Below are positions 1-9,017 of a DNA stretch of 40,753 nt, in pieces. Position 1 is the first letter of the stretch; every line of letters starts with the position of its first letter. The position numbers and the translations under genes are program-made. The DNA is taken from contig JAGVYY010000016.1 of assembly GCA_018303005.1 (NCBI GenBank), positions 1-40,753 of the forward strand. Direction: 5' to 3'. The notes below the pieces were generated by a model, which was given only the letters and a program-made list of their open reading frames with translations, ran no database searches and was not told the DNA's origin. This DNA comes from Candidatus Woesearchaeota archaeon (GTDB lineage: Archaea; Nanobdellota; Nanobdellia; SCGC-AAA011-G17; GW2011-AR20).

Positions 1-353
1 TAGGTATGTATGTTAGTCATAAGGTTAACAATAAGCGGCGCAAAACTAAAATAAAATAACAAATATTTTGTGCGGTGGGGCCTCTAAACTATAACCTGCT
101 TTGTAGAAGTTGATAATAAACGTTTTGGGGCAAACTTTGATTTTTTGCTTTCGGCATCGTTGCACTAAAAATCAACCACTCCAAGTATTCGTGGGCAACT
201 AACATAATTAGGTAAAATCTTCGGCACGAATTAATATAAGGGGTTTGGCTCGCAACTACCTTCCGCCACTCTCCCCGCCCACCACCCTACGACGAACGAA
301 GGGAGCACTTTTCAACCATAGGTTTATTAAACAGAAATTATTAACTAAATAAA

Positions 354-1700
354 ATGGTGAGTGGGATAAATATTTTATTAGTAGCTTTATATTTTATTAT
401 TGTTTTGATTATTGGAATTGTCTACTCAAAAAAAGAAAGTAAGGAAGATTGGCTTATTGCTGAAAGAAAACTTGGAGCATGGAATATCTCTGCAAGTGTT
501 GCAGCAGGATTTATGGGCGGTGGATTGCTTGTTGCTTATGTTTCATATATCTATGAATTTGGAATGGCTGCTTTTTGGGTTTTTATTGGCATTGCAATTG
601 GATTGCTTTTATTATTAGCTTATTATAAAAAAGTTAAAGAGCTATCAGATAAAGAAGAATTCTATACAATTTCTGATTATTTTAAATTCAAATATGGGAA
701 AAGTGTTGGAATTATCTCAGCGATAACTATCCTATTGTATTCTTTATTTCTTATTCTTATTGAATTAATTGGTGGTGGCAGAATTTTATCTGGGTTGCTT
801 GGAATCTCATATTCTTGGGCAGTTATTCTTTCTGCCGGAGTTGTTTTATTTTATCTAGGATTAGGTGGCTTTAAGTCTGTTGTGACAACTGATTTTTTTC
901 AGTATTTAGTTATGATTTTATTTGCAGGAGTAATTGCATTTTTCCTTATATCTGGCTCGCCTGTTCCAGCAAAAGAATTTAATCTCTCTGGAGCCGGCTT
1001 TGGAAATGCTTTTGCTTTTGTTCTTCTTGGAGCATTTACTTCTTTTATGGCTCCTGACTTGTGGCAGAGAATTTATGCAGCACGGACAGCAAAGGTTGCA
1101 AGAAATTCACTTTATTTAACTTCAGTTATTTTGCTAGTTTTTGGGTTTCTAATTACATTAATAGGGATTGTTGCAAAAATTAATTATCCAAATATTCTAC
1201 CAGGAGAGGCATTATTATATGGTTTGTCTCATTTACTTCCAAGTGGATTACTTGGACTTGGACTTGTTATGCTTTTCGCGGCAATAATGTCCTCACTTGA
1301 TTCCTATTTATTTATACTTGGAATGAATGTTTCTGAGGATATAACTAAAAATTATAAAGAATTGAAAAAAGAAAGCTTAATCAAACTAACAAGATGGGCG
1401 ATTATTGGTTTTACAATAATATCAGTTATAATTGCTCTTCTTATCCAAAATATAATTATAGTTGCTTTAGCATTCGGAAGCATTAGTCTTGCTCTGATAC
1501 CTTCGCTTATTGGTGGTTTTCACTTCAATTTAAAAAGAAAGGCAGTATTTCTTAGCATTCTTACAGGGATTATATCTGTTTTTATAATTCTTTTATCAGG
1601 TTACTTAACTCCAGAGAGTTCAGTCATCTCTTTACCAGTTTCTTTAATTTTCCTTATTATAGGACAATTTATTTTTAGAAAAGAAAAAAGTGCTACTTAA
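354..1700 (+). CDS. Sodium:solute symporter (SSS) family transporter
   Basis: 448-aa multi-TM ORF; SSS-like N-terminus (SKKESKEDWLIAERKLGAWNISASVAAGFMGGG) and LGGFKSVVTTDFFQYLVM motif. Confidence 0.85.
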   Translation: MVSGINILLVALYFIIVLIIGIVYSKKESKEDWLIAERKLGAWNISASVAAGFMGGGLLVAYVSYIYEFGMAAFWVFIGIAIGLLLLLAYYKKVKELSDKEEFYTISDYFKFKYGKSVGIISAITILLYSLFLILIELIGGGRILSGLLGISYSWAVILSAGVVLFYLGLGGFKSVVTTDFFQYLVMILFAGVIAFFLISGSPVPAKEFNLSGAGFGNAFAFVLLGAFTSFMAPDLWQRIYAARTAKVARNSLYLTSVILLVFGFLITLIGIVAKINYPNILPGEALLYGLSHLLPSGLLGLGLVMLFAAIMSSLDSYLFILGMNVSEDITKNYKELKKESLIKLTRWAIIGFTIISVIIALLIQNIIIVALAFGSISLALIPSLIGGFHFNLKRKAVFLSILTGIISVFIILLSGYLTPESSVISLPVSLIFLIIGQFIFRKEKSAT

Positions 1701-1719
1701 CTAAACAAACTCTAAAACT

Positions 1720-1923
1720 CTATCTCCTATAAGCCTCGTCATGATGCCAAAAGAAGAAAAAGGTAACTATTTTGTTCTGCTCATCAATCTCAAACTTAAG
1801 AATAAAACTTTTCATAATATGAACTCTTCTTTCTCCTGCCAAATCATACTTTAATGGTTTGCAATGCTGAGGATTCTGCACAATTTTTCTATATCTCTGA
1901 GACAAGAAGGCTTTATTTCTTTA
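1720..1923 (-). pseudogene. RelE/ParE-like toxin, apparently 5'-truncated
   Basis: Reads RNKAFLSQRYRKIVQNPQHCKPLKYDLAGERRVHIMKSFILKFEIDEQNKIVTFFFFWHHDEAYRR, typical RelE-type C-terminal two thirds. Upstream in-frame TAA (1921-1923), no ATG; only TTG at 1905. Confidence 0.6.
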
Positions 1924-1940
1924 TTGTACATTTTCCTCTT

Positions 1941-2237
1941 TTACTTGATATCTTTGAATATATTAGAAATAGATTTCAACTTTATAGACTTTTCTTTTTT
2001 TCTTCTCTCCATCTCTTTTTTAAACTCCTCTTTTAATGGCAGTTCATTAACAGGATGCCAGTTTATTTTATCGCAAAATTCCCATTCTTCATCAGTTATA
2101 CTTCCAATCTTAATATAATTTTCAAAAATCAATTTTTTCATAGCTTCTTCTCTTGCTATTTCGCTCCAATTTACCCATAGAAACTCTTTTAACTGATTTT
2201 TGAATTCATCAGAAACAGATAAAGTTAAACTTGGCAT
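1941..2237 (-). CDS. Antitoxin-like protein with ribbon-helix-helix-like N-terminus
   Basis: 98 aa, MPSLTLSVSDEFKNQLKEFLWVNWSEIAREEAMKKL; directly upstream of the RelE-like remnant. Confidence 0.55.
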   Translation of the reverse strand: MPSLTLSVSDEFKNQLKEFLWVNWSEIAREEAMKKLIFENYIKIGSITDEEWEFCDKINWHPVNELPLKEEFKKEMERRKKEKSIKLKSISNIFKDIK

Positions 2238-2393
2238 TTAGATTTTTCCAGAGTTTTTTAACTCTTCAAATTTATTTAACTCTCTAATTCTTTGCTCAAA
2301 TCTCTTTTTCAAATACTGTGCCCAATTTATCTCTGGACACTCATCTATCTTTTTCTTCAAATCTTCAGGTATCGAAATAGTAAAGGTTGCCAT
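2238..2393 (-). CDS. Small ribbon-helix-helix antitoxin-like protein (51 aa)
   Basis: My translation: MATFTISIPEDLKKKIDECPEINWAQYLKKRFEQRIRELNKFEELKNSGKI*; VapB/CopG-like N-terminus; stop abuts the next ATG. Below the ORF-track length cutoff. Confidence 0.6.
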   Translation of the reverse strand: MATFTISIPEDLKKKIDECPEINWAQYLKKRFEQRIRELNKFEELKNSGKI

Positions 2394-2768
2394 CTTGTTT
2401 TAATACTATATTTAGTACAAACACTATAATTTGTGTATATATTTAAATCTTTCTATTCTAAAAAATAAACTGAAAAGTGTCACTACGAAACGACTAAACT
2501 AATTACTAAAAAATCGGCTCCCAAAACCCCATTAACTAACTATACTGCCGACGACTTCTGCACTCCTTATTCCCTCAGTAAATTTGTGGATTGCCTCAAA
2601 TTTATTCGGTCATGATAGTGCTCGACCTCTCCACTCTCAAATTCTCATCCAATCGCTCATTCTTCGTTCAAGGATAATTTGGAAGGTTAGGGATACTAAT
2701 ATGTATTAGTTTCAATAGAGAATGAGTCCTATACTCAAGAATAGGGTCAATTTCCTTTATACATTCCG

Positions 2769-3314
2769 CTATTTCAGTCTTGCGACCAGACTATCTTCTC
2801 CAATGGTGTATACATCCCATCCATTCGCTGTTAAATTATTAATAGCATCTTTCAAATAGTCCATTAATGGTTGGGCTCTTAATATCGCACCTTGTTTTGA
2901 TACCTTAGTTACTTGCTCAGCAACTCTTGACGCATCTCCATGAGTAAAAGCTGATTGTACATCTAAAATTCTATCTATACTTGCATCAGGAATATGTGCT
3001 AACATATTCAAATCATCTTTTGCAAATTGTAATTCTCCTCTGCGATTAAGATTAATTTCTCCAGCTTCATATTGTCTATCAACTCCTATCCAAGATACTT
3101 GTTCTCTATAATTTAATCCATTATAAAATTGTGCAAACGCGACACCCTCTCCAGAATCGAGTTCAAGTAAATTAGAATTAGGAGAAAAAAATTCAGAAAA
3201 TCCACCTTTCTTACCAATCTTTATGTTTCCAAAGTTTCTGATTGCTATTAACTGAAATAGCTTTTTGCTGCCTACTGTTTTCTCACTTTCTACTAGTTTA
3301 TATTTATTTTCCAT
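2769..3314 (-). CDS. Chimeric protein: N-terminal leader module shared with the repeat protein at 3345-4262 plus a class I methyltransferase-like body
   Basis: MENKYKLVESEKTVGSKKLFQLIAIRNFGNIKIGKKGGF matches the neighbour's N-terminus; body has LLELDSGEG / WIGVDRQ / FAKDDLNML / TIGEDSLVARL. RBS GGAGG upstream. Confidence 0.5.
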   Translation of the reverse strand: MENKYKLVESEKTVGSKKLFQLIAIRNFGNIKIGKKGGFSEFFSPNSNLLELDSGEGVAFAQFYNGLNYREQVSWIGVDRQYEAGEINLNRRGELQFAKDDLNMLAHIPDASIDRILDVQSAFTHGDASRVAEQVTKVSKQGAILRAQPLMDYLKDAINNLTANGWDVYTIGEDSLVARLK

Positions 3315-3344
3315 TTTTTGCCTCCATTTTATTTTTTTATTTTT

Positions 3345-4262
3345 CTATTTTATTCTATCATTTCCAAAAATTTCTTTATTTCCAGAAACTACTTCATTTC
3401 CAGAAACTTTTGCATATCCAGAAACTTTTGCATTTTCAGAAATTACTGCATTTTCAAAAACTTGTGCATATCCAGAAACTTCTGCATTTTCAGTAACTAT
3501 TGCACTTCCAAAAATTCTTGCATCTCTAAAAATTTTTGCATATCCAGAAACTTTTGCATTTCCAAAAACTACTGCATTTTCAGAAACTTTTGCATTTTCA
3601 GAAACTTTTGCCTTTTCAGTAACTATTGCACTTCCAAAAATTCTTGCATTTTCAGAAACTACTGCATTTTCAGAAACTTTTGCATTTCCAAAAATTTGTG
3701 CATTTCCAGAGACTACTGCATCTCCAGAAACTTTTGCCTTTTCAGTAACTATTGCATTTCCAAAAATTCTTGCATTTTCAGAAACTACTGCATTTTCAGA
3801 AACTTTTGCCTTTTCAGTAACTATTGCACTTCCAAAAATTTGTGCATTGTCAAAAACTATTGCATATCCAGAAACTTCTGCCTTTTCATAAACTTCTGCA
3901 TTTCTAGAAACTATTGCATTTCCAAAAACTTTTGCATCTCCAAAAACTTTTGCATCTCCAGAAATCCAACAATTTTCAGAAACTTTTGCATTTCCAAAAA
4001 CTACTGCATTTCCATAAACTATTGCATTTCCAGAAACTTCTGCATTTCCAGAAACTCTTGCATCTCCAGAAACTTTTGCATCTCCAGAAATCCAGCAATC
4101 TCCAGTTTGGTTTAAATTCCTTTCACTTTCTACATATCCTCCTTTATCTCCATTTTTTACGTCTCCAAAATTTTTTATCGCTACTACCTGAAATAGCTTT
4201 TTGCCATTTACTGTTTTTTTGCTTTCTACTAGTTTGTATTTATTTTCCATTTTTGCCTCCAC
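3345..4262 (-). CDS. Short-period repeat protein, probable beta-helix ([G/E]NAxVS/F repeats)
   Basis: About 40 copies of a ~6-residue repeat (VSGNAEVSGNAIVYGNAVVFGNAKVSENA...) after an N-terminal module. Confidence 0.75.
   Translation of the reverse strand: MEAKMENKYKLVESKKTVNGKKLFQVVAIKNFGDVKNGDKGGYVESERNLNQTGDCWISGDAKVSGDARVSGNAEVSGNAIVYGNAVVFGNAKVSENCWISGDAKVFGDAKVFGNAIVSRNAEVYEKAEVSGYAIVFDNAQIFGSAIVTEKAKVSENAVVSENARIFGNAIVTEKAKVSGDAVVSGNAQIFGNAKVSENAVVSENARIFGSAIVTEKAKVSENAKVSENAVVFGNAKVSGYAKIFRDARIFGSAIVTENAEVSGYAQVFENAVISENAKVSGYAKVSGNEVVSGNKEIFGNDRIK
3360..4095. repeat. Tandem ~18-bp DNA repeat (consensus near TTTGCATTTTCAGAAACT) coding for the repeat protein
   Basis: Near-continuous 18-nt periodicity with A/T/C substitutions, seen by eye. 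Confidence 0.85.
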
Positions 4263-4285
4263 GTTTTTATTTTTATTTTTCTATT

Positions 4286-4762
4286 TTATTCTACTGCATT
4301 TTCAGAAACTTTTGCATATCCAGAAATCCAGCAATCTCCAATCTGGGATAGATTGTTTTTATTTTCTACAAATCCACCACAGCGAGTTTCTGGAAATCTA
4401 TAATCTATTTTATTTTCGTGTGGTTTTGGTCCATTAATATTTAATCCTCCCTTTTTCCATATGGTGTAATAATCTAAATCTGTTCCTCTAGAGTTAGCTT
4501 CCCAAAAAATGTGTTTAACATTTTCAGGTTTAATTCCTAATTTATCTAAAATAGTTTGATCATCCCCAAAAACTCTTTGTATATAAAAAGCGGCAGTTCT
4601 GTCTGTAAACCAATGGTCTGGAACTCCTTGCCTATTATAGTAAGGTGTGTTTCTTTGTTTTTGAACGAGCTTCGTTAAACTAACAGTATCATCAGGATTC
4701 AAAGCATCATTATATATTGCATATGCCCATAATTTTATTTTATTGATAAGTTTTTTTGTCAT
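4286..4762 (-). CDS. Hypothetical protein whose C-terminus is a truncated start of the same repeat domain
   Basis: 158 aa; ends CGGFVENKNNLSQIGDCWISGYAKVSENAVE*, matching KGGYVESERNLNQTGDCWISGDAKVS in the adjacent gene. Confidence 0.5.
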   Translation of the reverse strand: MTKKLINKIKLWAYAIYNDALNPDDTVSLTKLVQKQRNTPYYNRQGVPDHWFTDRTAAFYIQRVFGDDQTILDKLGIKPENVKHIFWEANSRGTDLDYYTIWKKGGLNINGPKPHENKIDYRFPETRCGGFVENKNNLSQIGDCWISGYAKVSENAVE

Positions 4763-4911
4763 ATGTATTAATATTAACTCATCTTTTATTAAAGTTTCGA
4801 TTTGTAACCGTTATATAGTTAACAAAATATCGGAAGTTACACTTCCTTTCAGTAAATCTGCAAAAAGAATATTTGAATCAATCAGTTATTCTAGCCTTGT
4901 CTATAGATTTG

Positions 4912-5922
4912 TTACATTGTGAATCCCTTGAAGAATGATGTGAGAATTGCTGACGCTACTAAGAACACTAGCAAGCTTATTATTATCATGAAAGGAATCA
5001 ATTTTACACCGCCTTTTACACTCCCTTTTCTTATCACAGAGATTAAGGAACTTGATATTAAGGATGTCACGATAAGCATTATAACAGAAAACTTTTTGAA
5101 ATCTGATGGTGTTACACCTTGACCTGCCTTCAATGCAATCTTGCTGCTCATTGTTGATAGGCTGCCAATATCTATCTTGCTTGTTATATCTCCCATTACA
5201 ATTATTATTCTGTAGGATAAAGCGAAAAGAAATGGTGCAGCTAACGCTGATGCAAAGCCGATGAATATTGCATATGTCAATACATCAGCTGCTAATTCTT
5301 TTTTCAATAACTGGTTTTCTTTTATGTTCCAGGCAATCTTGTTTATCAGGTCTGCAATTTCTCCTCCTGATTCAAGACCCTCTATCAACAGGGCAATTGA
5401 CTTGCCCAATATATCTGAATCATATTTATTTGCGAATTCCATCAAAGCAACTTTTAGGTCTATACCTGTCATGCTCTTTTTAGCGACTAACTCTATTTCC
5501 TCGCCTAATGCACCAAATCTTTCTCTCACTGAGAACCACATTGCCTGATCTATCGCCATTCCTGCACTTACATTTCCAGCTACAAGCTGCAAATAATCCG
5601 GCAAGATCTCTTCTATATTTTTTGTTCTGTTATATTTTTTAACCGAGATATATGAATATATGAAGAACAATACAATGCCTGCTGCTATTAAAATTGATAG
5701 CAGCAAAAATGTGAATATTGCAACAGGAATCTTATTTCCAGGATATTTCCTTATAGAATCCAGGAAGAAAAAAAAGAAGATTATTATGCTTAGGACAAAG
5801 CTTGCAATTACAGCTCTGTGTATTATAGATGACAATTTTCTGTTAATCCCTGCGCTTGTCAGTATGTTAACTATCTTTGTTCTTGTCTTTTGTGTTAACA
5901 ACAGGTTCTCGATAATGGTCAT
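4912..5922 (-). CDS. Type IV pilus/Tad-like membrane assembly protein (TadC/ArlJ-like)
   Basis: 336 aa with TM segments and T2SF-like core (ILPDYLQLVAGNVSAGMAIDQAMWFSVRERFGALGEEIELV); overlaps the second TadC-like gene, downstream of the ATPase. Confidence 0.75.
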   Translation of the reverse strand: MTIIENLLLTQKTRTKIVNILTSAGINRKLSSIIHRAVIASFVLSIIIFFFFFLDSIRKYPGNKIPVAIFTFLLLSILIAAGIVLFFIYSYISVKKYNRTKNIEEILPDYLQLVAGNVSAGMAIDQAMWFSVRERFGALGEEIELVAKKSMTGIDLKVALMEFANKYDSDILGKSIALLIEGLESGGEIADLINKIAWNIKENQLLKKELAADVLTYAIFIGFASALAAPFLFALSYRIIIVMGDITSKIDIGSLSTMSSKIALKAGQGVTPSDFKKFSVIMLIVTSLISSSLISVIRKGSVKGGVKLIPFMIIISLLVFLVASAILTSFFKGFTM

Positions 5923-6737
5923 TATATCTCAACTCCGGGCCTTGAGTTTCTTATCACAGCAATGAACATTAGTTGAATAATAGCTACACCAACACCAATT
6001 CCAAGCAATGAATTGAAATCCAGATTTAATCCTATAAAAGAAGATAACATTGAGAGCATTGCTATGCCCAGAGATGGAGCTATAACAGCTATCATCAGAT
6101 AGAACATAACCATTGGATTAAGTTTTTTTCCATATGCTTTTACTTCCAGTAACTGCTCTCTTGATATCTGATCCAGGATGCCTTTCAATGCAAGCCCTAC
6201 ATCAGATCCTGTTCTTAATGAATTTGATATCTGCCATAAGAATTTTCTGAAATTTGGACTTGGCGTTAATTCTATGACTTCATCCATTGCAGTTTCCATT
6301 GGTCTTCCAATTTCTATCCTGTTTGTAACTTCTCTGAAATGCCTCCCTATCTTTGGATAAACATTTGAAACATTCAGCATAGTGTTATAGAGAGGTATAC
6401 CTGAGCTTAACTCTATCAGCAGGAAACGTCCTGCATAGACAATCTCCTTGTCTATCTCTCTCACTTGTTTTTTTGCCTTAACTCTTGGAGATTTAATAAA
6501 GAATAAGAACAGTATAAAGAAAATAGGAATACTAAGAAAAGCCAGAAGAACGGATTTTTCCAATTTGATAAGAACCAGGATTGATATAAACAACAAAACT
6601 ATTGTGGAGAACAAAGCCAGAAAAAAGCTTTTTCTGATAAAATCTTCTGGCTCTTGTTTTATATTCGCCTGTAATAATTCCAGTTTTAGCCCAGGAAACC
6701 TTTTTATTAATACCTTAAACATTTTATTTGTTAACAA
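5922..6737 (-). CDS. Type IV pilus/Tad-like membrane assembly protein (TadB/TadC-like)
   Basis: 271 aa, T2SF-like core (FLLIELSSGIPLYNTMLNVSNVYPKIGRHFREVTNRIEIGRPMETAMDEV). Confidence 0.75.
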   Translation of the reverse strand: MLTNKMFKVLIKRFPGLKLELLQANIKQEPEDFIRKSFFLALFSTIVLLFISILVLIKLEKSVLLAFLSIPIFFILFLFFIKSPRVKAKKQVREIDKEIVYAGRFLLIELSSGIPLYNTMLNVSNVYPKIGRHFREVTNRIEIGRPMETAMDEVIELTPSPNFRKFLWQISNSLRTGSDVGLALKGILDQISREQLLEVKAYGKKLNPMVMFYLMIAVIAPSLGIAMLSMLSSFIGLNLDFNSLLGIGVGVAIIQLMFIAVIRNSRPGVEI

Positions 6738-8181
6738 ATCTCAATAAATTTTCCTTATTTACATAATAAGTTCCGACGACTTTTCCAATTTCATCTACTG
6801 TCTTTATGTTATTTTTTACCATCCATCTTAAAACAAGACCTTTTTCCCTGAGATTTTCATTAATTTCCTGGTGTGTAAGGCCTGTTGTTAGTTCTAATTC
6901 AGGAAAGAGCCTTTGTGATTTAGTTATAGCAGTTAATTTGTCAGATCTCATATCCAGCTGAAGCAGGACATTATATTTCGAATCTCTCAATACCTCTGAA
7001 ATCTGGAATATCCTTCTTATTCCTGTTCTTCTGTTTCTGTACATTACAATTATCAAGCTGATTGAAGGCAATAAAACCTTAGGGACATCTATTGGAGGGT
7101 TTGTTAACCTGTTTATTGTCTCTTCAGTATCATTTGCATGTAATGTGGCATATACAGAATGCCCTGTATGCATTGCCTCAAATAAAGTTTCTGCTTCCTG
7201 CTTTCTTCTTATTTCTCCAACAACTATCCTATCTGGTCTCATCCTCAATGAATTTACTATCAAATCAAGCATTGTAACCTCTCCTTTGCCTTCTACATTT
7301 GCCTGTCTTGTTATCATAGGAATCCAATGCAAGTATTTAGGAAGCTTGATCTCTTGTGTATCCTCTACTGATATTATCCTTTGATTTGGTGGGAAAAAAC
7401 AGCATACTGCCCCGAGAAATGATGTTTTACCTGTTGCTGTACCTCCTGTAATCAAGCAGCTCAGTTCATATTGTATAGAATTCCATAGTAAGGAAGCAGA
7501 AGATATTGAAATAACACCGTTGTTTATCATATCTACAATAGTTATTGTCTTTACAGCAAACTTTCTTATTGTTATTGTGTTTCCGCGGGATGAAATAGGA
7601 TACAAGGTTGCATTCACTCTGTCACCTGTTTCCAGATGTGCATCTAGCAATGGAGTCAATAATGTAATGCTTCTTCCTACTTTCCTGCCTATCAGGCTTG
7701 AATAGTGTTTTATCAATTCCTCATCTTTCAGGTATACATTTGTCTTTAACCAGCCAAGTTTGTGATGATACACCCAGATTGGCTCTTCAGCGTTGTTTAT
7801 TACTACTTCTTCAAGGTCAGGATCTGACATCAATATTTCTATCTTTCCTAGACCGAAGCTCTTCTGCATTAAATATGTTGTCAGAAAATTCTTTGTTTCC
7901 TCTGAGATGTCCGGGAGATACTTGTCCAGCAGGTAAATTATCGTGCTTTTGAATTTGTTTCTTATATAATCAACTTTTTTTGGATCTGTTATGTCAGCGA
8001 CACCTAACTTTACCTTATCAACTAGTTCATCCCTGATTTTTTCAAGAATCACTTCTGTATTAGCGCTTATACTGCTTATTGAAACCTTATAGATGAGTAC
8101 AAAATCATTTTTATCACTCTCTATGTTTACTGTTATAGGTATGTTTCCTGAAAAAAAATTATATGTCTGAATTAAAACCAT
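6724..8181 (-). CDS. Type II/IV secretion ATPase (TadA/ArlI/GspE-like)
   Basis: 485 aa; Walker A GGTATGKTSFLGAV, ISVEDTQEIKLP, RPDRIVVGEIRRKQEAETLFEAMHTGHSVYATLHAND. Confidence 0.92.
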   Translation of the reverse strand: MVLIQTYNFFSGNIPITVNIESDKNDFVLIYKVSISSISANTEVILEKIRDELVDKVKLGVADITDPKKVDYIRNKFKSTIIYLLDKYLPDISEETKNFLTTYLMQKSFGLGKIEILMSDPDLEEVVINNAEEPIWVYHHKLGWLKTNVYLKDEELIKHYSSLIGRKVGRSITLLTPLLDAHLETGDRVNATLYPISSRGNTITIRKFAVKTITIVDMINNGVISISSASLLWNSIQYELSCLITGGTATGKTSFLGAVCCFFPPNQRIISVEDTQEIKLPKYLHWIPMITRQANVEGKGEVTMLDLIVNSLRMRPDRIVVGEIRRKQEAETLFEAMHTGHSVYATLHANDTEETINRLTNPPIDVPKVLLPSISLIIVMYRNRRTGIRRIFQISEVLRDSKYNVLLQLDMRSDKLTAITKSQRLFPELELTTGLTHQEINENLREKGLVLRWMVKNNIKTVDEIGKVVGTYYVNKENLLRFVNK

Positions 8182-8223
8182 TTCACCTCTTATTTATGTT
8201 TTTTCGCAATATTTGCGGTTTGT

Positions 8224-8790
8224 TTACGATAATCTTCTTAAATTCTTTTCAAAGACTGTCTTCCATTCACTGACTTTTTTAAGTTCATCCATGATTAAAT
8301 CCCTATTTTTGCTGTTTATTGTCTTTATTTTCTGTAACAATCCTTTTAGTACATTTGATAATATTATTTTCTGGGCATAAACCAGCTCACTTGTTATGTT
8401 GCCCTCTGTAAATACAAAATCCTTCAATAGTCTTTTAATATCTGAAACGGATTTTATCTTGTCTGAGTTTTTTATATTTTGAGAGTCAACATATTTTAAC
8501 ATATATTCCACTTTTCTTATCAATACATCCTTCAGAACAAGGATATTCTCTATTTCCTGCTCTTCTTTTTTTATATCTTTCTTGTTGACCAAAAATGTTT
8601 TTGAGAATTTATAATCTATGTTCAGTATGCCTTCTTCTTCAAGAAAAGTAGCCCATTCCATTATTATGTTTTCAGGTATTTTAAGCTCTTTTGAAGCCTC
8701 TTCAAGCAAGATTCTTTTTTTTTCCTTTATGAGCTCTACCAGAGAATCAACTGCTGTGCTGATATTAACTGCCATCATATAAAATATCAC
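8224..8790 (-). CDS. Hypothetical protein with winged-helix-like N-terminus, upstream of the pilus genes
   Basis: 188 aa; KEKKRILLEEASKELKIPENIIMEWATFLEEEGILNIDY. Confidence 0.5.
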   Translation of the reverse strand: MIFYMMAVNISTAVDSLVELIKEKKRILLEEASKELKIPENIIMEWATFLEEEGILNIDYKFSKTFLVNKKDIKKEEQEIENILVLKDVLIRKVEYMLKYVDSQNIKNSDKIKSVSDIKRLLKDFVFTEGNITSELVYAQKIILSNVLKGLLQKIKTINSKNRDLIMDELKKVSEWKTVFEKNLRRLS

Positions 8791-9017
8791 AAGTTTGTAT
8801 TTAAATGTTTTGGATTATTATTTTTATATATTACTTGGTTGTCATCAGTTCTTTTACAAGAATCAGTAGCTCTGAAAGATTCTATTTTTAATTATCTGGA
8901 AGGAATCTATCTAGTAAAAGACCATATCCTCTCAATTACTGATTTTTCAATAAGAAAAAGCTTTAAAAATTAAGCTATTTAGAATAATATAGTATTAATA
9001 TGGAGGATTAAGAATTA

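Noticed and set aside
1-350. Possible structured ncRNA in the locally GC-richer noncoding leader
   Set aside because: No recognisable RNA family, stem set or promoter could be supported by eye; a covariance-model scan would be needed.
1864-2118. Plus-strand ORFs across the toxin-antitoxin region
   Set aside because: Antisense to better-supported minus-strand toxin/antitoxin frames; Phe/Leu/Ser-rich composition typical of AT-rich shadow ORFs.
2400-2768. Possible gene or RNA in the intergenic stretch after the toxin-antitoxin locus
   Set aside because: Only very short frames without protein character; no defined structure found.
3360-4095. CRISPR array
   Set aside because: No conserved repeat separated by unique spacers; the short period is continuous and coding.
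3242-4351. Long plus-strand ORFs (3242-3496, 3265-3891, 3318-4115, 3914-4351) rich in FxxxxISRN / FSETFAF / LHFQKL repeats
   Set aside because: Antisense readings of the 18-bp repeat; low-complexity products with no independent start or RBS evidence. The minus-strand frame has the RBS and non-repetitive N-terminal domain.
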